Below the pieces are notes generated by a model. The model was not told the DNA's origin and did not search any database. It saw nothing but the letters and a program-made list of their open reading frames with translations. The position numbers and the translations under genes are program-made. Shown here piece by piece: positions 18,002 to 27,998 of a DNA stretch of 64,000 bases (positions within the stretch are counted from its first letter, which is position 1; every line of letters begins with the position of its first letter). Origin of the DNA: CAVXJN01 sp963773585. Lineage in GTDB: Bacteria; Pseudomonadota; Gammaproteobacteria; JASBUN01. The stretch spans positions 124,001 through 188,000 of the forward strand of contig CAVZBR010000005.1 in assembly GCA_963773585.1 (NCBI GenBank). The letters run 5' to 3'.

Positions 18002-18182
18002 TACGCTACTCGGCGACCGAGTTTGGTGTCTGTTCTTGTTACGTCGCCGTATACGAGGTGCAGCAGCGAATGCACATCGCGTGCCGGCGTGCGTAAGTGG
18101 CTGAGAAACCGATCGGATTGCGCTTTGGCTTCGATCGGATGGAGGCGCGGTTGTAAAGAATACCGACAGCCGCGGAGGGTGA

Positions 18183-21008
18183 CTACTCGCTTCGACGCCG
18201 CAACACCGCCACCGGAAAATCTGCCAACAAGGTCGCCAGCGCGGTTCCTTCCTCGGCTGCGACCAACGATTCGCCGTTCAATACGTTGTGCCAACGGCAA
18301 GGCGCACCCGGTAGCAATACGTGGGTATCGCCCCATCCGTGGCCGTAATCCACATCATCCGCACTCACGAGCAATTTGGTCCAAAACAATCCGGTCACGA
18401 TCGCAACTTGCTCGGCCTCGTGTTGGCGAAGGTAGGCGCACACCTGATTGGCACGGCTGCCTTCGGCAATCAGCGGCACGTAGGCGCCGTCACGAAACAG
18501 CTCCGGCAGGGTTTGTCGGAGTTGCAAAAGCTTCCAGGTGAGGAACAGCTTGACGCGTGGATCGGCCAGGTTACGTCCGAACTCCGTGACTTGTGCGTCG
18601 CTCTCGTGCTCGGGCCCACCGCGAAGCTGGTCGAGTAGACGCATGTGCGTTGCGTAATCCACCGGTCGGCGGTTGTCTGGATCGACCAGGTCGAAGGTCC
18701 ACGATTCGTTCCCCTGATAGATGTCCGGCACGCCCGGAACAGTGAGCTTCCAGGCAACCGCACTGAGTGCGTTGATGAGCCCATAGCGGGCGACACGCCG
18801 TTGGAAGGGAATGAAGTCGGCAAGGAACGCGTTGCGCTCGGGATTGCGCATCAGCGCTTGCAAAAATCGAATCGTCGCGTTTTCGTACTCTTCGTCGGGA
18901 TTGATCCAGGATGTATATAACTTCGCTTCCCGCATCGCTTTGAGCATGTACTGTTCCAGGCGCTCGCGCATGTCCTCCACCCCGTGTTCGTCGAGGTCAT
19001 GCAACGGCCAGGCGCCCAGCAAGGTCTGGTAAAGCAGATATTCATCGTTACGGGACGGTGCGCGGGTGAATTCCAATTGTACCGCCTTTCCGCGGTTGAG
19101 CTGCGTCCAGCGACGTAAGTGCTGGCGCCATTCCTGAGGCAACTCCGAGAGGACCGCCAAGCGCGCACGAACATCTTCACTTCGCTTGGAGTCGTGGGTG
19201 GAACTCGCGAGCATTGCGTGGGGCCATTGCTCCGAACGTTCGCGGTTGGCGCGGTGAAAAGCATGGGTGGAGATTCCGAACAGGTGTGGATCGCCGCCAA
19301 CCTCGTTAAGGGAAACCATGCGGTTGTAAATATAAAAGGTTGTGTCCTCCATGGCCTTGGCCATGACCGGAGCCGTGTATTGCTGCACCCGGGCGGCAAA
19401 GCGCAGGAGTTCGCGGCGATAGCCTTCGGCGCGGTCCTCGAAAGCTTCCAGTAACAGTAACTGCTCCAGAAAGTCGAAGATGCGCAGCTCCCGCGTCTTG
19501 CCGCGTTTGCGTGCCTGCGCCAACGCCCAGTGCACGTAGCGGCGATCCTCCTCGCTGACTGGGCCGCCGTCCAGATAGGTCCGGTACACGGGGAAACAAG
19601 CGACAATCTCGATCAACGCATCTCGCAGACCGTTGAGCGTGAAGTCGCGCGTGTGCGGGTCGGCCTGGGCGAGTCCGTCGGCAAGATTGGCGAGCACGGT
19701 CAATTCGCTGGACAGTTGATTGCGTATGATCAGCTTCTTGCGTTCATACAAAAGCTCGCCATAGTCGATGGTGCGGCCAATGAAGCGATGGTAGATACGC
19801 GTCAGGGGCGCTTGCCCGTCCCCGTCCACCATCAGATTGTTGGTGAGGAACATGAATTCATAGCCGGTCGTGCCCTGTACCGGCCAATTCCCGGGTAGAC
19901 GTTCGTAGTTCGCCAGAATCTTTTCCACCACCAGGTAAAAGTCTTCGCCGTTGTCGGTTTGCAGGCGCTCGCGAAGCGCACGAAAATAAGCGGCCGGGTC
20001 GCGCAGCCCGTCCGGGTGATCGATCCGGAGACCGTCCATGCGCCCGGCACGCAACAACTCGGCTACCAGCTGGTGGGTGGCATCAAAGACTTCATCGAGC
20101 TCCATCCGCAAGCCGGCCAGATCGTTGATGTCGAAAAATCGCCGGTAATTGATCTCGTCGGATGCCACCCGCCACCAAGCCAATCGATAGGCTTGCTCTT
20201 CCAGCAACTGATGCAATGGTATGAAAGTGATGCTGTCGTGCGGGTCGCCGTTCATGCGCTGCACGAGTTGTTCCATAGTGCGCTTGGGCCCGTCACCGGA
20301 CTGCCACCAGACGGAAAGACCGCGCTTCAGACTATCCGACTCAATACGTCGGGCGTGCGCCTGTTCCGCGTTGCAATCATGGGGCCGCGGCATGCTGCGG
20401 GAGATCCGCGCCAATTCACGCAGCGTTTCGTCCTGGTTCTCCGCCGAAGCGAGAATCAAATGATAGGTGCCTGGGTCGATCGGGAAGCGGTGATTGTAGA
20501 ACCAGGTGCTGAACTCGCCGGCCTCCGGGTCGAAGCGTAGCTGCAACCCGCCGCGTTCGAGGACATCGCCATACTGGTCATCGAGCACGGGCAACAAGAC
20601 CTTGTTGCGGAGTTCTTCTTTTACCGGATGCCAGTCGATATCGAAGTACACGGCGTAAGCAGACGCCTGTCCATATTCGAGTACGTCCAACCACCACAGG
20701 TTGTCAGCGCCGCCGACTCCCATGTGGTTGGGGACCAGATCCATGATCTGTCCCATGCGGTGGCGGCGGAGTTCGTCGTGCAGGTCTTGCAGTTCGCGCG
20801 CGGTACCGATTTCCGGATTCAGCTGTCCATGATCCACTATGTCGTAGCCATGGGTGCTGCCGCTGCGCGCCTTCAGGAATGGCGAAGCGTAGAGGTGGCT
20901 GACCCCCAGCGTGGACAGATAGGGAACAATGGCGCGCGCGTCTTCGAATGTGAATCCGCCATTGAATTGCAGGCGATAGGTGGATTCGGGCACTCTAAGG
21001 CGGTTCAC
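18183..21008 (-). CDS. treY: Maltooligosyltrehalose synthase
   Basis: This GH13_26 enzyme of about 941 residues isomerises the reducing-end alpha-1,4 bond of maltodextrins to alpha-1,1. Diagnostic stretches include STYRLQFNGGFTFEDA at the N-terminus, HLYASPFLKARSGSTHGYD, DLVPNHMGVG, the catalytic Asp in GLRIDHPDGLRDP, the Glu in FYLVVEKIL, and SSTHDSKRSEDVRARL near the end. A TTG immediately after the treZ stop (21029) would add seven residues. I prefer the GTG at 21008 because AGGA lies about 9 nt before it and it starts closer to the conserved core. Its product is the substrate of TreZ. Confidence 0.94.
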   Translation of the reverse strand: MNRLRVPESTYRLQFNGGFTFEDARAIVPYLSTLGVSHLYASPFLKARSGSTHGYDIVDHGQLNPEIGTARELQDLHDELRRHRMGQIMDLVPNHMGVGGADNLWWLDVLEYGQASAYAVYFDIDWHPVKEELRNKVLLPVLDDQYGDVLERGGLQLRFDPEAGEFSTWFYNHRFPIDPGTYHLILASAENQDETLRELARISRSMPRPHDCNAEQAHARRIESDSLKRGLSVWWQSGDGPKRTMEQLVQRMNGDPHDSITFIPLHQLLEEQAYRLAWWRVASDEINYRRFFDINDLAGLRMELDEVFDATHQLVAELLRAGRMDGLRIDHPDGLRDPAAYFRALRERLQTDNGEDFYLVVEKILANYERLPGNWPVQGTTGYEFMFLTNNLMVDGDGQAPLTRIYHRFIGRTIDYGELLYERKKLIIRNQLSSELTVLANLADGLAQADPHTRDFTLNGLRDALIEIVACFPVYRTYLDGGPVSEEDRRYVHWALAQARKRGKTRELRIFDFLEQLLLLEAFEDRAEGYRRELLRFAARVQQYTAPVMAKAMEDTTFYIYNRMVSLNEVGGDPHLFGISTHAFHRANRERSEQWPHAMLASSTHDSKRSEDVRARLAVLSELPQEWRQHLRRWTQLNRGKAVQLEFTRAPSRNDEYLLYQTLLGAWPLHDLDEHGVEDMRERLEQYMLKAMREAKLYTSWINPDEEYENATIRFLQALMRNPERNAFLADFIPFQRRVARYGLINALSAVAWKLTVPGVPDIYQGNESWTFDLVDPDNRRPVDYATHMRLLDQLRGGPEHESDAQVTEFGRNLADPRVKLFLTWKLLQLRQTLPELFRDGAYVPLIAEGSRANQVCAYLRQHEAEQVAIVTGLFWTKLLVSADDVDYGHGWGDTHVLLPGAPCRWHNVLNGESLVAAEEGTALATLLADFPVAVLRRRSE

Positions 21009-21029
21009 GATGTGGTCATCCTGTTGCAA

Positions 21030-22865
21030 TTACGATGCGCGCTCCAATCGCCATACGGTGGACCATGCCGGCAGACGACCGTTGTCGAGCTGCGCGGCAG
21101 CGTCGTCCGGCGTTTGGCACAGAAGCTCGCCTTGGGGCGGCGGCGCGTTTTCCGCGATGTTACCGTTGAGATTGGTATACACGTGGAGGCGGCTGCTGTC
21201 GTTGAGCGTCCAATGCACGTGCAGCCCACTGCGGCCGAACAGCTCAGATTCGGCATGTGCATTCGTCAACGATCTGAGCCGCGGGACGACGTGTTCCGCG
21301 CGCACCTGCAGTAAATCGCGGTGAAACGCGCTCCATTCCGCGTCGGCACTGCCCGGCGCATTGAATATTGCCGAACGGTACGTTGATTCAGCGTTCGGAT
21401 CGGGAATTCGTTCGCGAGCGTCGGGCGCGCTGAATTCCGGAAAACGTTCGAATTCCCGCCGCCGGCCTTCGGTCACGGCGGCGGCCAGGTCGGCGCCGAA
21501 GTCGCAGAAAAACGGAAACGGCTGCGTACTGGCGTTTTCTTCGCCCATGAACAACATGGGCGGAGCGGGCGCCAACAACAACACGGCGGTGGCCGCGCGA
21601 ACAGCCTGCGCGTCGGCTAGCCGGTGTATACGCTCGCCGAAAGCGCGGTTGCCGACCTGGTCGTGGTTCTGCAGAAAATTCACGAATGCCGTGGGAACCC
21701 GATCCGCGCTGGGTTCGCCGCGCGGCTCTCCATCCCGAAATACGGATTCCTCGCCCTGATAGGCAAAGCCCTGAGTCAGGCAGCGACCGAGGAGTTCCAC
21801 GGGCTCGCGCGCATAGTCAGCGTAATACCCGCTTACTTCGCCTGTGAGCAACACGTGGAACACGTGATGGATGTCGTCGTTCCATTGGGCGTCGTAAAGC
21901 GCGGGATGCTCGGGGTCTGCCGCCGGCAGATAACGGGCTGCATTGGCATCGTTTTCCAGAACCAGATGGACAAGGCGGTCGCGGCCCAGGTCGAGCCGCA
22001 CCCGTTGCGCGAGTTCCGTGAGAATGTCTGGATTGGAGTCGTCGACGATTGCGTGTACGGCATCCAACCGGAGACCATCGAAATGATACTCCTCCAGCCA
22101 ATATAGGGCGTTGTGGATAAAGAATTGTCGTACGGTGCGGCTCGCATCGCCGTCGAAGTTGATACCGTCGCCCCATGGTGTCAAATGCCGATGGGTGAAG
22201 AATTGCGGCGCGTAGCTGTGTAAATAATTGCCTTCGGGACCGAAGTGGTTATAAACCACATCGAGGAAAACCATCATGCCGCGACGGTGGATTTCCTGGA
22301 CCAGCAGCTTGAGTTCGTCCGGCGATCCGTAGCGGCTGTCGGGCGCGAACGGGTATACGCCATCGTAACCCCAGTTCCGACCACCGGGAAAATCCGACAA
22401 CGGCATCAATTCGATTGCGGTGATGCCCAGGGTTTGCAACTCGTCGAGCCGTGCCATGACGCCGGCGTAATCGCCCGACTCGCTGAACGTGCCGACGTGC
22501 AGTTCGTAAAGCACTGCCTCGTGCCAGGGTCTGCCGCGCCAATCCGGATCCTGCCACTCGAAAGCCGCCGGGTCCAAAACGACGCTCGCGCCGTGAACAT
22601 CATCGGGCTGAAAGCGGGAGGCGGGATCGGGTACCTCCATGTTCTCGTCGATCCGGTAGCGGTAGCGGGTGCCGACGGTCGCCATCTCGGTAACCAGGCC
22701 GTACCAACCCTCCTGTTCGGCAGCCATTGACAGTTCGGCACGGGCGGCACCATCTCCGAGGCACAGGGTGACCTGTTTCGCGCCGGGAGCCCAGAGCCGG
22801 AAACGAACCCGTCGATCGGCCAGGATATCGGTGCCGAAAGGCATGTTGTGTTGACGCGAGGTCAT
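21030..22865 (-). CDS. treZ: Maltooligosyltrehalose trehalohydrolase
   Basis: This 611-residue GH13_10 hydrolase releases trehalose from maltooligosyltrehalose. A CBM48-like N-domain (about 15-100) with VRFRLWAPGAKQV is followed by the barrel. The latter has YELHVGTFSESG, LMPLSDFPGGRNWGYDG, nucleophile Asp in DGLRLDAVHAI, acid/base Glu in LVLENDANA, and NHDQVGNRA. The ATG overlaps the glgX stop by 4 nt (ATGA), and treY follows with no real gap, so the three are translationally coupled. GlgX debranching, TreY and TreZ form the glucan-to-trehalose route. Confidence 0.95.
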   Translation of the reverse strand: MTSRQHNMPFGTDILADRRVRFRLWAPGAKQVTLCLGDGAARAELSMAAEQEGWYGLVTEMATVGTRYRYRIDENMEVPDPASRFQPDDVHGASVVLDPAAFEWQDPDWRGRPWHEAVLYELHVGTFSESGDYAGVMARLDELQTLGITAIELMPLSDFPGGRNWGYDGVYPFAPDSRYGSPDELKLLVQEIHRRGMMVFLDVVYNHFGPEGNYLHSYAPQFFTHRHLTPWGDGINFDGDASRTVRQFFIHNALYWLEEYHFDGLRLDAVHAIVDDSNPDILTELAQRVRLDLGRDRLVHLVLENDANAARYLPAADPEHPALYDAQWNDDIHHVFHVLLTGEVSGYYADYAREPVELLGRCLTQGFAYQGEESVFRDGEPRGEPSADRVPTAFVNFLQNHDQVGNRAFGERIHRLADAQAVRAATAVLLLAPAPPMLFMGEENASTQPFPFFCDFGADLAAAVTEGRRREFERFPEFSAPDARERIPDPNAESTYRSAIFNAPGSADAEWSAFHRDLLQVRAEHVVPRLRSLTNAHAESELFGRSGLHVHWTLNDSSRLHVYTNLNGNIAENAPPPQGELLCQTPDDAAAQLDNGRLPAWSTVWRLERAS

Positions 22866-25003
22866 TGTTCGTTTTCCGGTAGATGGGTTTGGGCCAACAC
22901 GACCATGGAGCGCGCTTGCAACGGGTAGCGCTCGCCGCCCGCCCGTTCCTGGGCAGTGGCCGGTTCCGAGGACCGCGTGGTATCGAACACGGTCTGCCAG
23001 CGCGCACCGGCCGGCTTGTCCGGCAACAGAAACGGTATCTGTTCATGATGCGCGTTCAACATCACCAGATAATTGTGATCGCGCAGCCGCCGCCCGCGCC
23101 GGTCGAATTCGTGTAATTCCTGGCCAAACAAAAGCATTCCCAGGCAACGGGCGTAATCCTGCTGCCATTCCTCTTCGGTCATCTCACCGCCCTCGGGATG
23201 CAACCAGGTGATGTCTTTGACGGCGGCCCCGTGAATCGGATTGCCTTGAAAGAAGTACCGCCTCCTGAAAACCGGGTGGTCGGTGCGCAACCGAATCAAC
23301 CATTGCACATACAGAAACAGCTGCCGCTGCTCGCCGTCGAGATCCCAGTTGATCCAGGTAAGCTCGTTGTCCTGGCAATATGCATTGTTGTTGCCATTTT
23401 GGGTGCGACCAATTTCGTCTCCGGCCAGAAGCATGGGTACGCCCTGGGATAGCAGGAGCGTCGCCAACAGGTTGCGTTGTTGTTTGGCGCGCAACGCAAG
23501 GACGGCAGGATCATCCGTCGGACCTTCCACGCCGCAGTTCCAACTGCGGTTGTGGTCCTCGCCGTCGCGGCTTTGTTCGCCATTGGCGTCGTTGTGCTTG
23601 TCGTTGTAACTGACCAGATCGCGAAGCGTGAAGCCGTCGTGGGCCGTCACGAAATTGATGCTTGCGAAGGGCCGTCGGCCGCCATGTTCGTACAGGTCGC
23701 TGGAACCCGTGAGCCGATAGGCAAGTTCACCGATATGTCCGCCTTCGCCTTTCCAATAGGATCGGACGTTGTCGCGGTATTTACCGTTCCATTCCATCCA
23801 TCCCACGGGGAAATTGCCGACCTGGTAACCGCCTTCACCGAGGTCCCACGGTTCGGCGATCAATTTGACCTGGGAAAGGACCGGGTCCTGATGAATGATG
23901 TCAAAGAAAGCACCCAGACGGTCCACTTCATGAAGTTCGCGCGCCAGGGCCGACGCCAGGTCGAAACGGAAACCGTCCACGTGCATTTCCAGCACCCAGT
24001 AGCGCAGGCTGTCCATGATCAGCTGCAGTACCCTGGGATGCATCATGTTCAGGGTATTGCCGCAACCAGTGTAATCGCGGTAGTAACGCGGGTCTTCAGG
24101 CAGCAGACGGTAATAAGCAGCGTTGTCGATTCCGCGGAAGCACAGAGTAGGGCCGAGATGATTGCCTTCGGCCGTATGGTTGTACACCACGTCCAGAATC
24201 ACTTCGATGCCAGCGGTATGCAGCGCCTTGACCATGGTCTTGAATTCATACACTTCGCCGGTGCTCGAGTAGCGCGCTTCGGGGGCAAAGAAACCGATGG
24301 AGTTGTATCCCCAGTAATTGCGAAGGCCTTTCTCCAGCAGATGCCTGTCATCGACAAACGCGTGCACCGGCATCAGTTCGACTGCATTCACTCCCAGACG
24401 CCGCAGATGATCGATCACGGGCGCACTGGCAATGGCGGCGTAACTGCCGCGCAGCTCGGGCGGAATGTCGGGGTGCAAGGCTGTGAAACCTTTGACGTGC
24501 ATTTCATAGATGATCATGTCCGCCTGCGGAATTCGCGGCGGGCGATCATTACCCCAGGTGAAGGCGGAATCGATCACCTGACACTTCGGCATGCCCGGAG
24601 CGCTATTTCGGCGATCGAATGACAAGTCCTCATTCTTGTGCCCGACCCGGTAGCCGAACTGGGCATCGCTCCATCGCATCGGGCCGACCAGAAATTTGGC
24701 GTAAGGATCGAGAAGCAGCTTGTTCGGATTGAAGCGGTGGCCACGCTCGGGTTGGAAGGGCCCGTGGACCCGGTAACCGTAGAGTAGATCGGGACGTGCT
24801 TCGGGAAGATAGGCATGCCAGACCTGGTCGGTCTGTTCGGGCATTACGATCCGCTGAATTTCCCGCCGGCCGCGGGAATCGAACAGGCACAGTTCGACTT
24901 TGTCCGCGTTCTCGGAGAACAGCGCGAAATTCACACCTTCGCCGTCCCAAGTTGCGCCCAGGGGATAGGGCTCGCCCGGCCATACCGCAAGTTTTCGAAC
25001 CAT
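22862..25003 (-). CDS. glgX: Glycogen debranching enzyme GlgX (isoamylase type)
   Basis: This 713-residue GH13_11 enzyme cleaves alpha-1,6 branches. A CBM48 domain (about 10-110, PYPLGATWDGEGVNFALFSENA) precedes the barrel. Key segments are DVVYNHTAEGNH, nucleophile Asp in VDGFRFDLAS, acid/base Glu in LIAEPWDLGEGGYQ, and FVTAHDGFTLRDLVSYN. It is the first gene of the minus-strand operon glgX-treZ-treY, with the promoter expected in 25004-25331. It supplies linear chains to TreY and MalQ. Confidence 0.95.
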   Translation of the reverse strand: MVRKLAVWPGEPYPLGATWDGEGVNFALFSENADKVELCLFDSRGRREIQRIVMPEQTDQVWHAYLPEARPDLLYGYRVHGPFQPERGHRFNPNKLLLDPYAKFLVGPMRWSDAQFGYRVGHKNEDLSFDRRNSAPGMPKCQVIDSAFTWGNDRPPRIPQADMIIYEMHVKGFTALHPDIPPELRGSYAAIASAPVIDHLRRLGVNAVELMPVHAFVDDRHLLEKGLRNYWGYNSIGFFAPEARYSSTGEVYEFKTMVKALHTAGIEVILDVVYNHTAEGNHLGPTLCFRGIDNAAYYRLLPEDPRYYRDYTGCGNTLNMMHPRVLQLIMDSLRYWVLEMHVDGFRFDLASALARELHEVDRLGAFFDIIHQDPVLSQVKLIAEPWDLGEGGYQVGNFPVGWMEWNGKYRDNVRSYWKGEGGHIGELAYRLTGSSDLYEHGGRRPFASINFVTAHDGFTLRDLVSYNDKHNDANGEQSRDGEDHNRSWNCGVEGPTDDPAVLALRAKQQRNLLATLLLSQGVPMLLAGDEIGRTQNGNNNAYCQDNELTWINWDLDGEQRQLFLYVQWLIRLRTDHPVFRRRYFFQGNPIHGAAVKDITWLHPEGGEMTEEEWQQDYARCLGMLLFGQELHEFDRRGRRLRDHNYLVMLNAHHEQIPFLLPDKPAGARWQTVFDTTRSSEPATAQERAGGERYPLQARSMVVLAQTHLPENEQ

Positions 25004-25331
25004 GGTTACATCCGATCAAAGTGAGTGAAAGTATGGCGATACACGCGCCTACGTGGGGGAGGTTCGCAGTCGGGGACGCGCATCAAACTCGCAACGACGG
25101 CACAAACTACCCCTGCCGATGGCAACGGCATCCTCGTCTGGAGGCTATTTCATTGCATCAGCGGCCTGGCCAACTTCCCGGCGAACTCCAGCCCTAGTGT
25201 AGGCATTTCGGTCCAGTTCGCACGCGAGTCGGCCCGAACCGGTAGTGCCAAAAGTCGGGACCGGTCTAAACTCGTGACATAAGACCCGGGCGCGAACCAA
25301 ACGGAAAGCCGCGGCCAAAGGCAGGATTGGC
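25004..25331. other. Divergent intergenic region, glgX / DUF2244 gene
   Basis: About 330 bp with no gene I can support. It must hold the glgX operon promoter (minus) and that of the DUF2244 gene (plus). I see no convincing -35/-10 pair, repeat or operator. Confidence 0.4.
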
Positions 25332-25823
25332 ATGATCGAACAACATATCGAACCTGGGGCCCAGTCCGGATATCTCCTGATCCGGCCGAACCAATCCATG
25401 TCTTGGACCGGTAACCGTCGCTGGATGACGATGCTCAGCGCCGCAACCCTGGGTCTGGGCGGCTTGTTCGCCCTACGCGGGTTGTGGCCGATCCTGGTAG
25501 CCGCGGTCCTGCAAGTCATTTGGCTATGGCTTGCGGTCTACAAAGTCGCATTGGATTGTCAGCGCCGCGAGTGTGTGCGCTTCACCGAAGCAGAAATCGT
25601 GATTCACCGCGGCCGCTACCGGCCTACGCAGGAGTTGCGTTTCCCGCGCGGCTGGACCCGCTTGGTGGTCGATAACGATCAAGCGTTCCGCTGTCCGATG
25701 CGTTTGTTTCTGCGCTGCTCGGGCAGGCAAACGGAACTCGGCGGTTATTTGCACGAGGATGAACGCCGCCGGCTCGCCGACGCCTTGCGACCATTGCTCG
25801 CTTCCTCCGATTCGCACTTCTGA
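25332..25823 (+). CDS. DUF2244 family membrane protein
   Basis: This 163-residue protein carries the DUF2244 hallmark RPNQSMSWTGNRRW (about 18-31). Two transmembrane helices follow (about 33-50 and 53-72), then a cytoplasmic beta-rich tail with ALDCQRRECVRFTEAEIVIHRGR and FPRGWTRLVVD. Family members are often found near cytochrome oxidase genes, which is not the case here. Function unknown. The following mltF begins 55 nt later and may be co-transcribed. Confidence 0.85.
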   Translation: MIEQHIEPGAQSGYLLIRPNQSMSWTGNRRWMTMLSAATLGLGGLFALRGLWPILVAAVLQVIWLWLAVYKVALDCQRRECVRFTEAEIVIHRGRYRPTQELRFPRGWTRLVVDNDQAFRCPMRLFLRCSGRQTELGGYLHEDERRRLADALRPLLASSDSHF

Positions 25824-25878
25824 TCGCCCAGGCGGTGACTTTTCGCACGGAGACGTGTTAGCCTGGGCTTAATCCAGA

Positions 25879-27294
25879 TTGAAAATACGGTTACGCTTCC
25901 CTGCGAACCGATCCGGCGTGCAAAAAATCTGCGTAGTGAAATCCCTGGGCTGCGGTGCAGCCTTATTGTGCATTGTGCTGCTGCTCTCTGGCTGCGAATC
26001 CGCAACCGACGACGGCAGCATCGCGGCAGTGCGCAAACGGGGTGAATTGGTGATCCTGACCCGCAATGCGCCCACCACCTATTACCTTGAACGAGACCAG
26101 TATGCAGGTCCCGAGCACGACATGATGCAGGCGTTTGCCGCGTCCCTCGGGGTCAAGGCGCACTTCATCGTGTACCAGTCACTGGAAAAACTGTTGGGCG
26201 ATCTGGCGGCAGGCAAGGGCAACATCGCAGCAGCAGGTTTGACGCTCACCGATACCCGTAAACGCCGCTTCCTACACGGTCCGTCCTACCAAAAAGTCCG
26301 GCAGCAGGTGGTATGCCGCAGGAATGGCAGGCGCGCCCACAACATCACGGAATTGACTCAAGTGGAGTTGGCGGTCGTGGCCCATAGCAGCTACGTTGCA
26401 CGGCTGAAGGCATTGCGCGCTGAGCACCCGGAATTGACGTGGAGCGCTTCGCAAGAAGACACCGAAACGCTGCTCGAACAGGTGTGGAATCGCGAAATCG
26501 ATTGCACCGTAGCCGATTCCAATATCGTCGCCGTCAATCGTCGCTATCATCCGGAGCTGGTGGTGACGACAGCCATTACGCCGGAGGAACCGCTGGTGTG
26601 GTACCTGCCGTCGAATTCCCATTCGCTGCAGCACGCAATGGAAAAATGGTTCAAGCGTTACCGAAGCGCGGGGCAACTCGCGCGTACGCTGGATCGATAC
26701 TACGGCTATGTGAAAAAACGTTTCGATTATGTGGACACGCGGCGATTTCTCCGCCGGGTGAAACATCGACTGCCGCAATATCGCAAATGGTTCCGGGAGG
26801 CGGGCGCGAAGTTCGGCATTCGGTGGACATTACTCGCAGCGCAAGCCTATCAGGAGTCCCACTGGCTGCCGCGCGCTAGCAGTCACACCGGCGTGCGTGG
26901 CATCATGATGCTGACTCAGCCTACAGCACAGGAACTGGGGGTCGAGAATCGCCTGGATCCGAAACAGTCGATTTTCGGCGGTGCCCGTTACCTGCGCCAG
27001 ATGCGTGGCCGTCTGCCGGATGAGGTGACGGAGCCGGACCGTACCTGGATCGCACTGGCGGCCTACAACATTGGCGCCAGTCACATGCGCGACGCTCGCA
27101 AGCTGGCCGAGTCACTGCACAAAAACCCGAACCAGTGGGCGGCACTCAAAACCGTGTTGCCGTTGTTGTCGGAAAAGAAATACTACAGCGGTCTGGACTT
27201 CGGCTACGCTCGGGGCGAAGAGGCAGTGCGCTACGTCAACCGGATTCGTAATTTCGAGGACTTGATGGTGCAACGCTTGGACGCTGGTCGATAG
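25879..27294 (+). CDS. mltF: Membrane-bound lytic transglycosylase MltF
   Basis: MltF cleaves peptidoglycan glycan strands at the outer membrane. The N-terminus has a lipoprotein signal with lipobox LLSGC. A solute-binding-protein-3-like domain (about 45-270, RGELVILTRNAPTTYY) is followed by an SLT transglycosylase domain (about 300-460). The catalytic Glu is in AQAYQESHW, followed by GVRGIMMLTQPTAQELGV and AAYNIGASHM. The start is uncertain: TTG 25879 gives a long leader, whereas GTG 25936 gives a compact 20-residue lipoprotein signal. Neither has a clear ribosome site. Confidence 0.92.
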   Translation: MKIRLRFPANRSGVQKICVVKSLGCGAALLCIVLLLSGCESATDDGSIAAVRKRGELVILTRNAPTTYYLERDQYAGPEHDMMQAFAASLGVKAHFIVYQSLEKLLGDLAAGKGNIAAAGLTLTDTRKRRFLHGPSYQKVRQQVVCRRNGRRAHNITELTQVELAVVAHSSYVARLKALRAEHPELTWSASQEDTETLLEQVWNREIDCTVADSNIVAVNRRYHPELVVTTAITPEEPLVWYLPSNSHSLQHAMEKWFKRYRSAGQLARTLDRYYGYVKKRFDYVDTRRFLRRVKHRLPQYRKWFREAGAKFGIRWTLLAAQAYQESHWLPRASSHTGVRGIMMLTQPTAQELGVENRLDPKQSIFGGARYLRQMRGRLPDEVTEPDRTWIALAAYNIGASHMRDARKLAESLHKNPNQWAALKTVLPLLSEKKYYSGLDFGYARGEEAVRYVNRIRNFEDLMVQRLDAGR

Positions 27295-27376
27295 CGACCC
27301 GACCGGGACTGCGCAATCCGGGCCCGTTGCCCACGACTTGCTCCAGCCACCGTTGGCGCGGGACGTTACTTCCCAT

Positions 27377-27853
27377 TCATCCCCCTTTTTTATAGGTGCC
27401 GACCAGCTCGCATTGCGCCAATACGTGGCCTTCCATTTCCGTTTTGAGCGCGGCTTTGGTGGGCTCCTTTAAGTCCGGCAGGACATGATCGAGCGCATAG
27501 AGCTTGAAGAAATAACGATGCGTGCCGATGGGCGGGCAGGGCCCGCCGTAACCGGTGCGCTTCCAGTCATTGCGACCTTGCAGCGTACCGCTTGGCAAAT
27601 TCTCCGCCGCCACCGCTTCCGCCAATCCGGAACTATCGGGCGGCAAATTGTACAGAACCCAATGCACGTAGGTCATGCGGGGCGCCTTCGGGTCCGGTGC
27701 GTCCGGGTCATCGACGATCAGCACCAGGCTCGCGGCATCGTCGGGAACGTTGTGCCAGGCAAGGGGTGGCGATCGGTCAGCGTCGTCACAGGTAAATTTA
27801 AGGGGAATTGCGCCGTTGGCTGCAAACGCCTCGGATTTCAGTTCCATGGTCAT
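27377..27853 (-). CDS. YbhB/YbcL family (PEBP, Raf-kinase-inhibitor-like) protein
   Basis: This 158-residue protein has the bacterial phosphatidylethanolamine-binding-like fold. Visible motifs are FTCDDADRSPPLAWHNVP, VLIVDDPDAP, the HWVLYNLPP strand, GYGGPCPPIGTHRYFFKLYALD, and the C-terminal EMEGHVLAQCELVGTY. These are the conserved ligand-pocket residues. I start at ATG 27853 because GGAG is 7 nt upstream; the open frame continues further without homology. No signal peptide. The biochemical role in bacteria is not settled. Confidence 0.88.
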   Translation of the reverse strand: MTMELKSEAFAANGAIPLKFTCDDADRSPPLAWHNVPDDAASLVLIVDDPDAPDPKAPRMTYVHWVLYNLPPDSSGLAEAVAAENLPSGTLQGRNDWKRTGYGGPCPPIGTHRYFFKLYALDHVLPDLKEPTKAALKTEMEGHVLAQCELVGTYKKGG

Positions 27854-27998
27854 GAGCTGCTCCGTCCGTCCTGTCATGGGGACACCGCAAAGGATTGCAT
27901 AGCAAAGCCGCCTGTCAAACCGGCGATCGCAATGGGCGGTTGCATGGTTTGGGTGATGAACGCAAACTGGATAGGATACGGCAGTCGGACGCAATGCG

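Noticed and set aside
23477..24622. 381-codon frame antisense to glgX
   Set aside because: Shadow of a clear GH13 gene.
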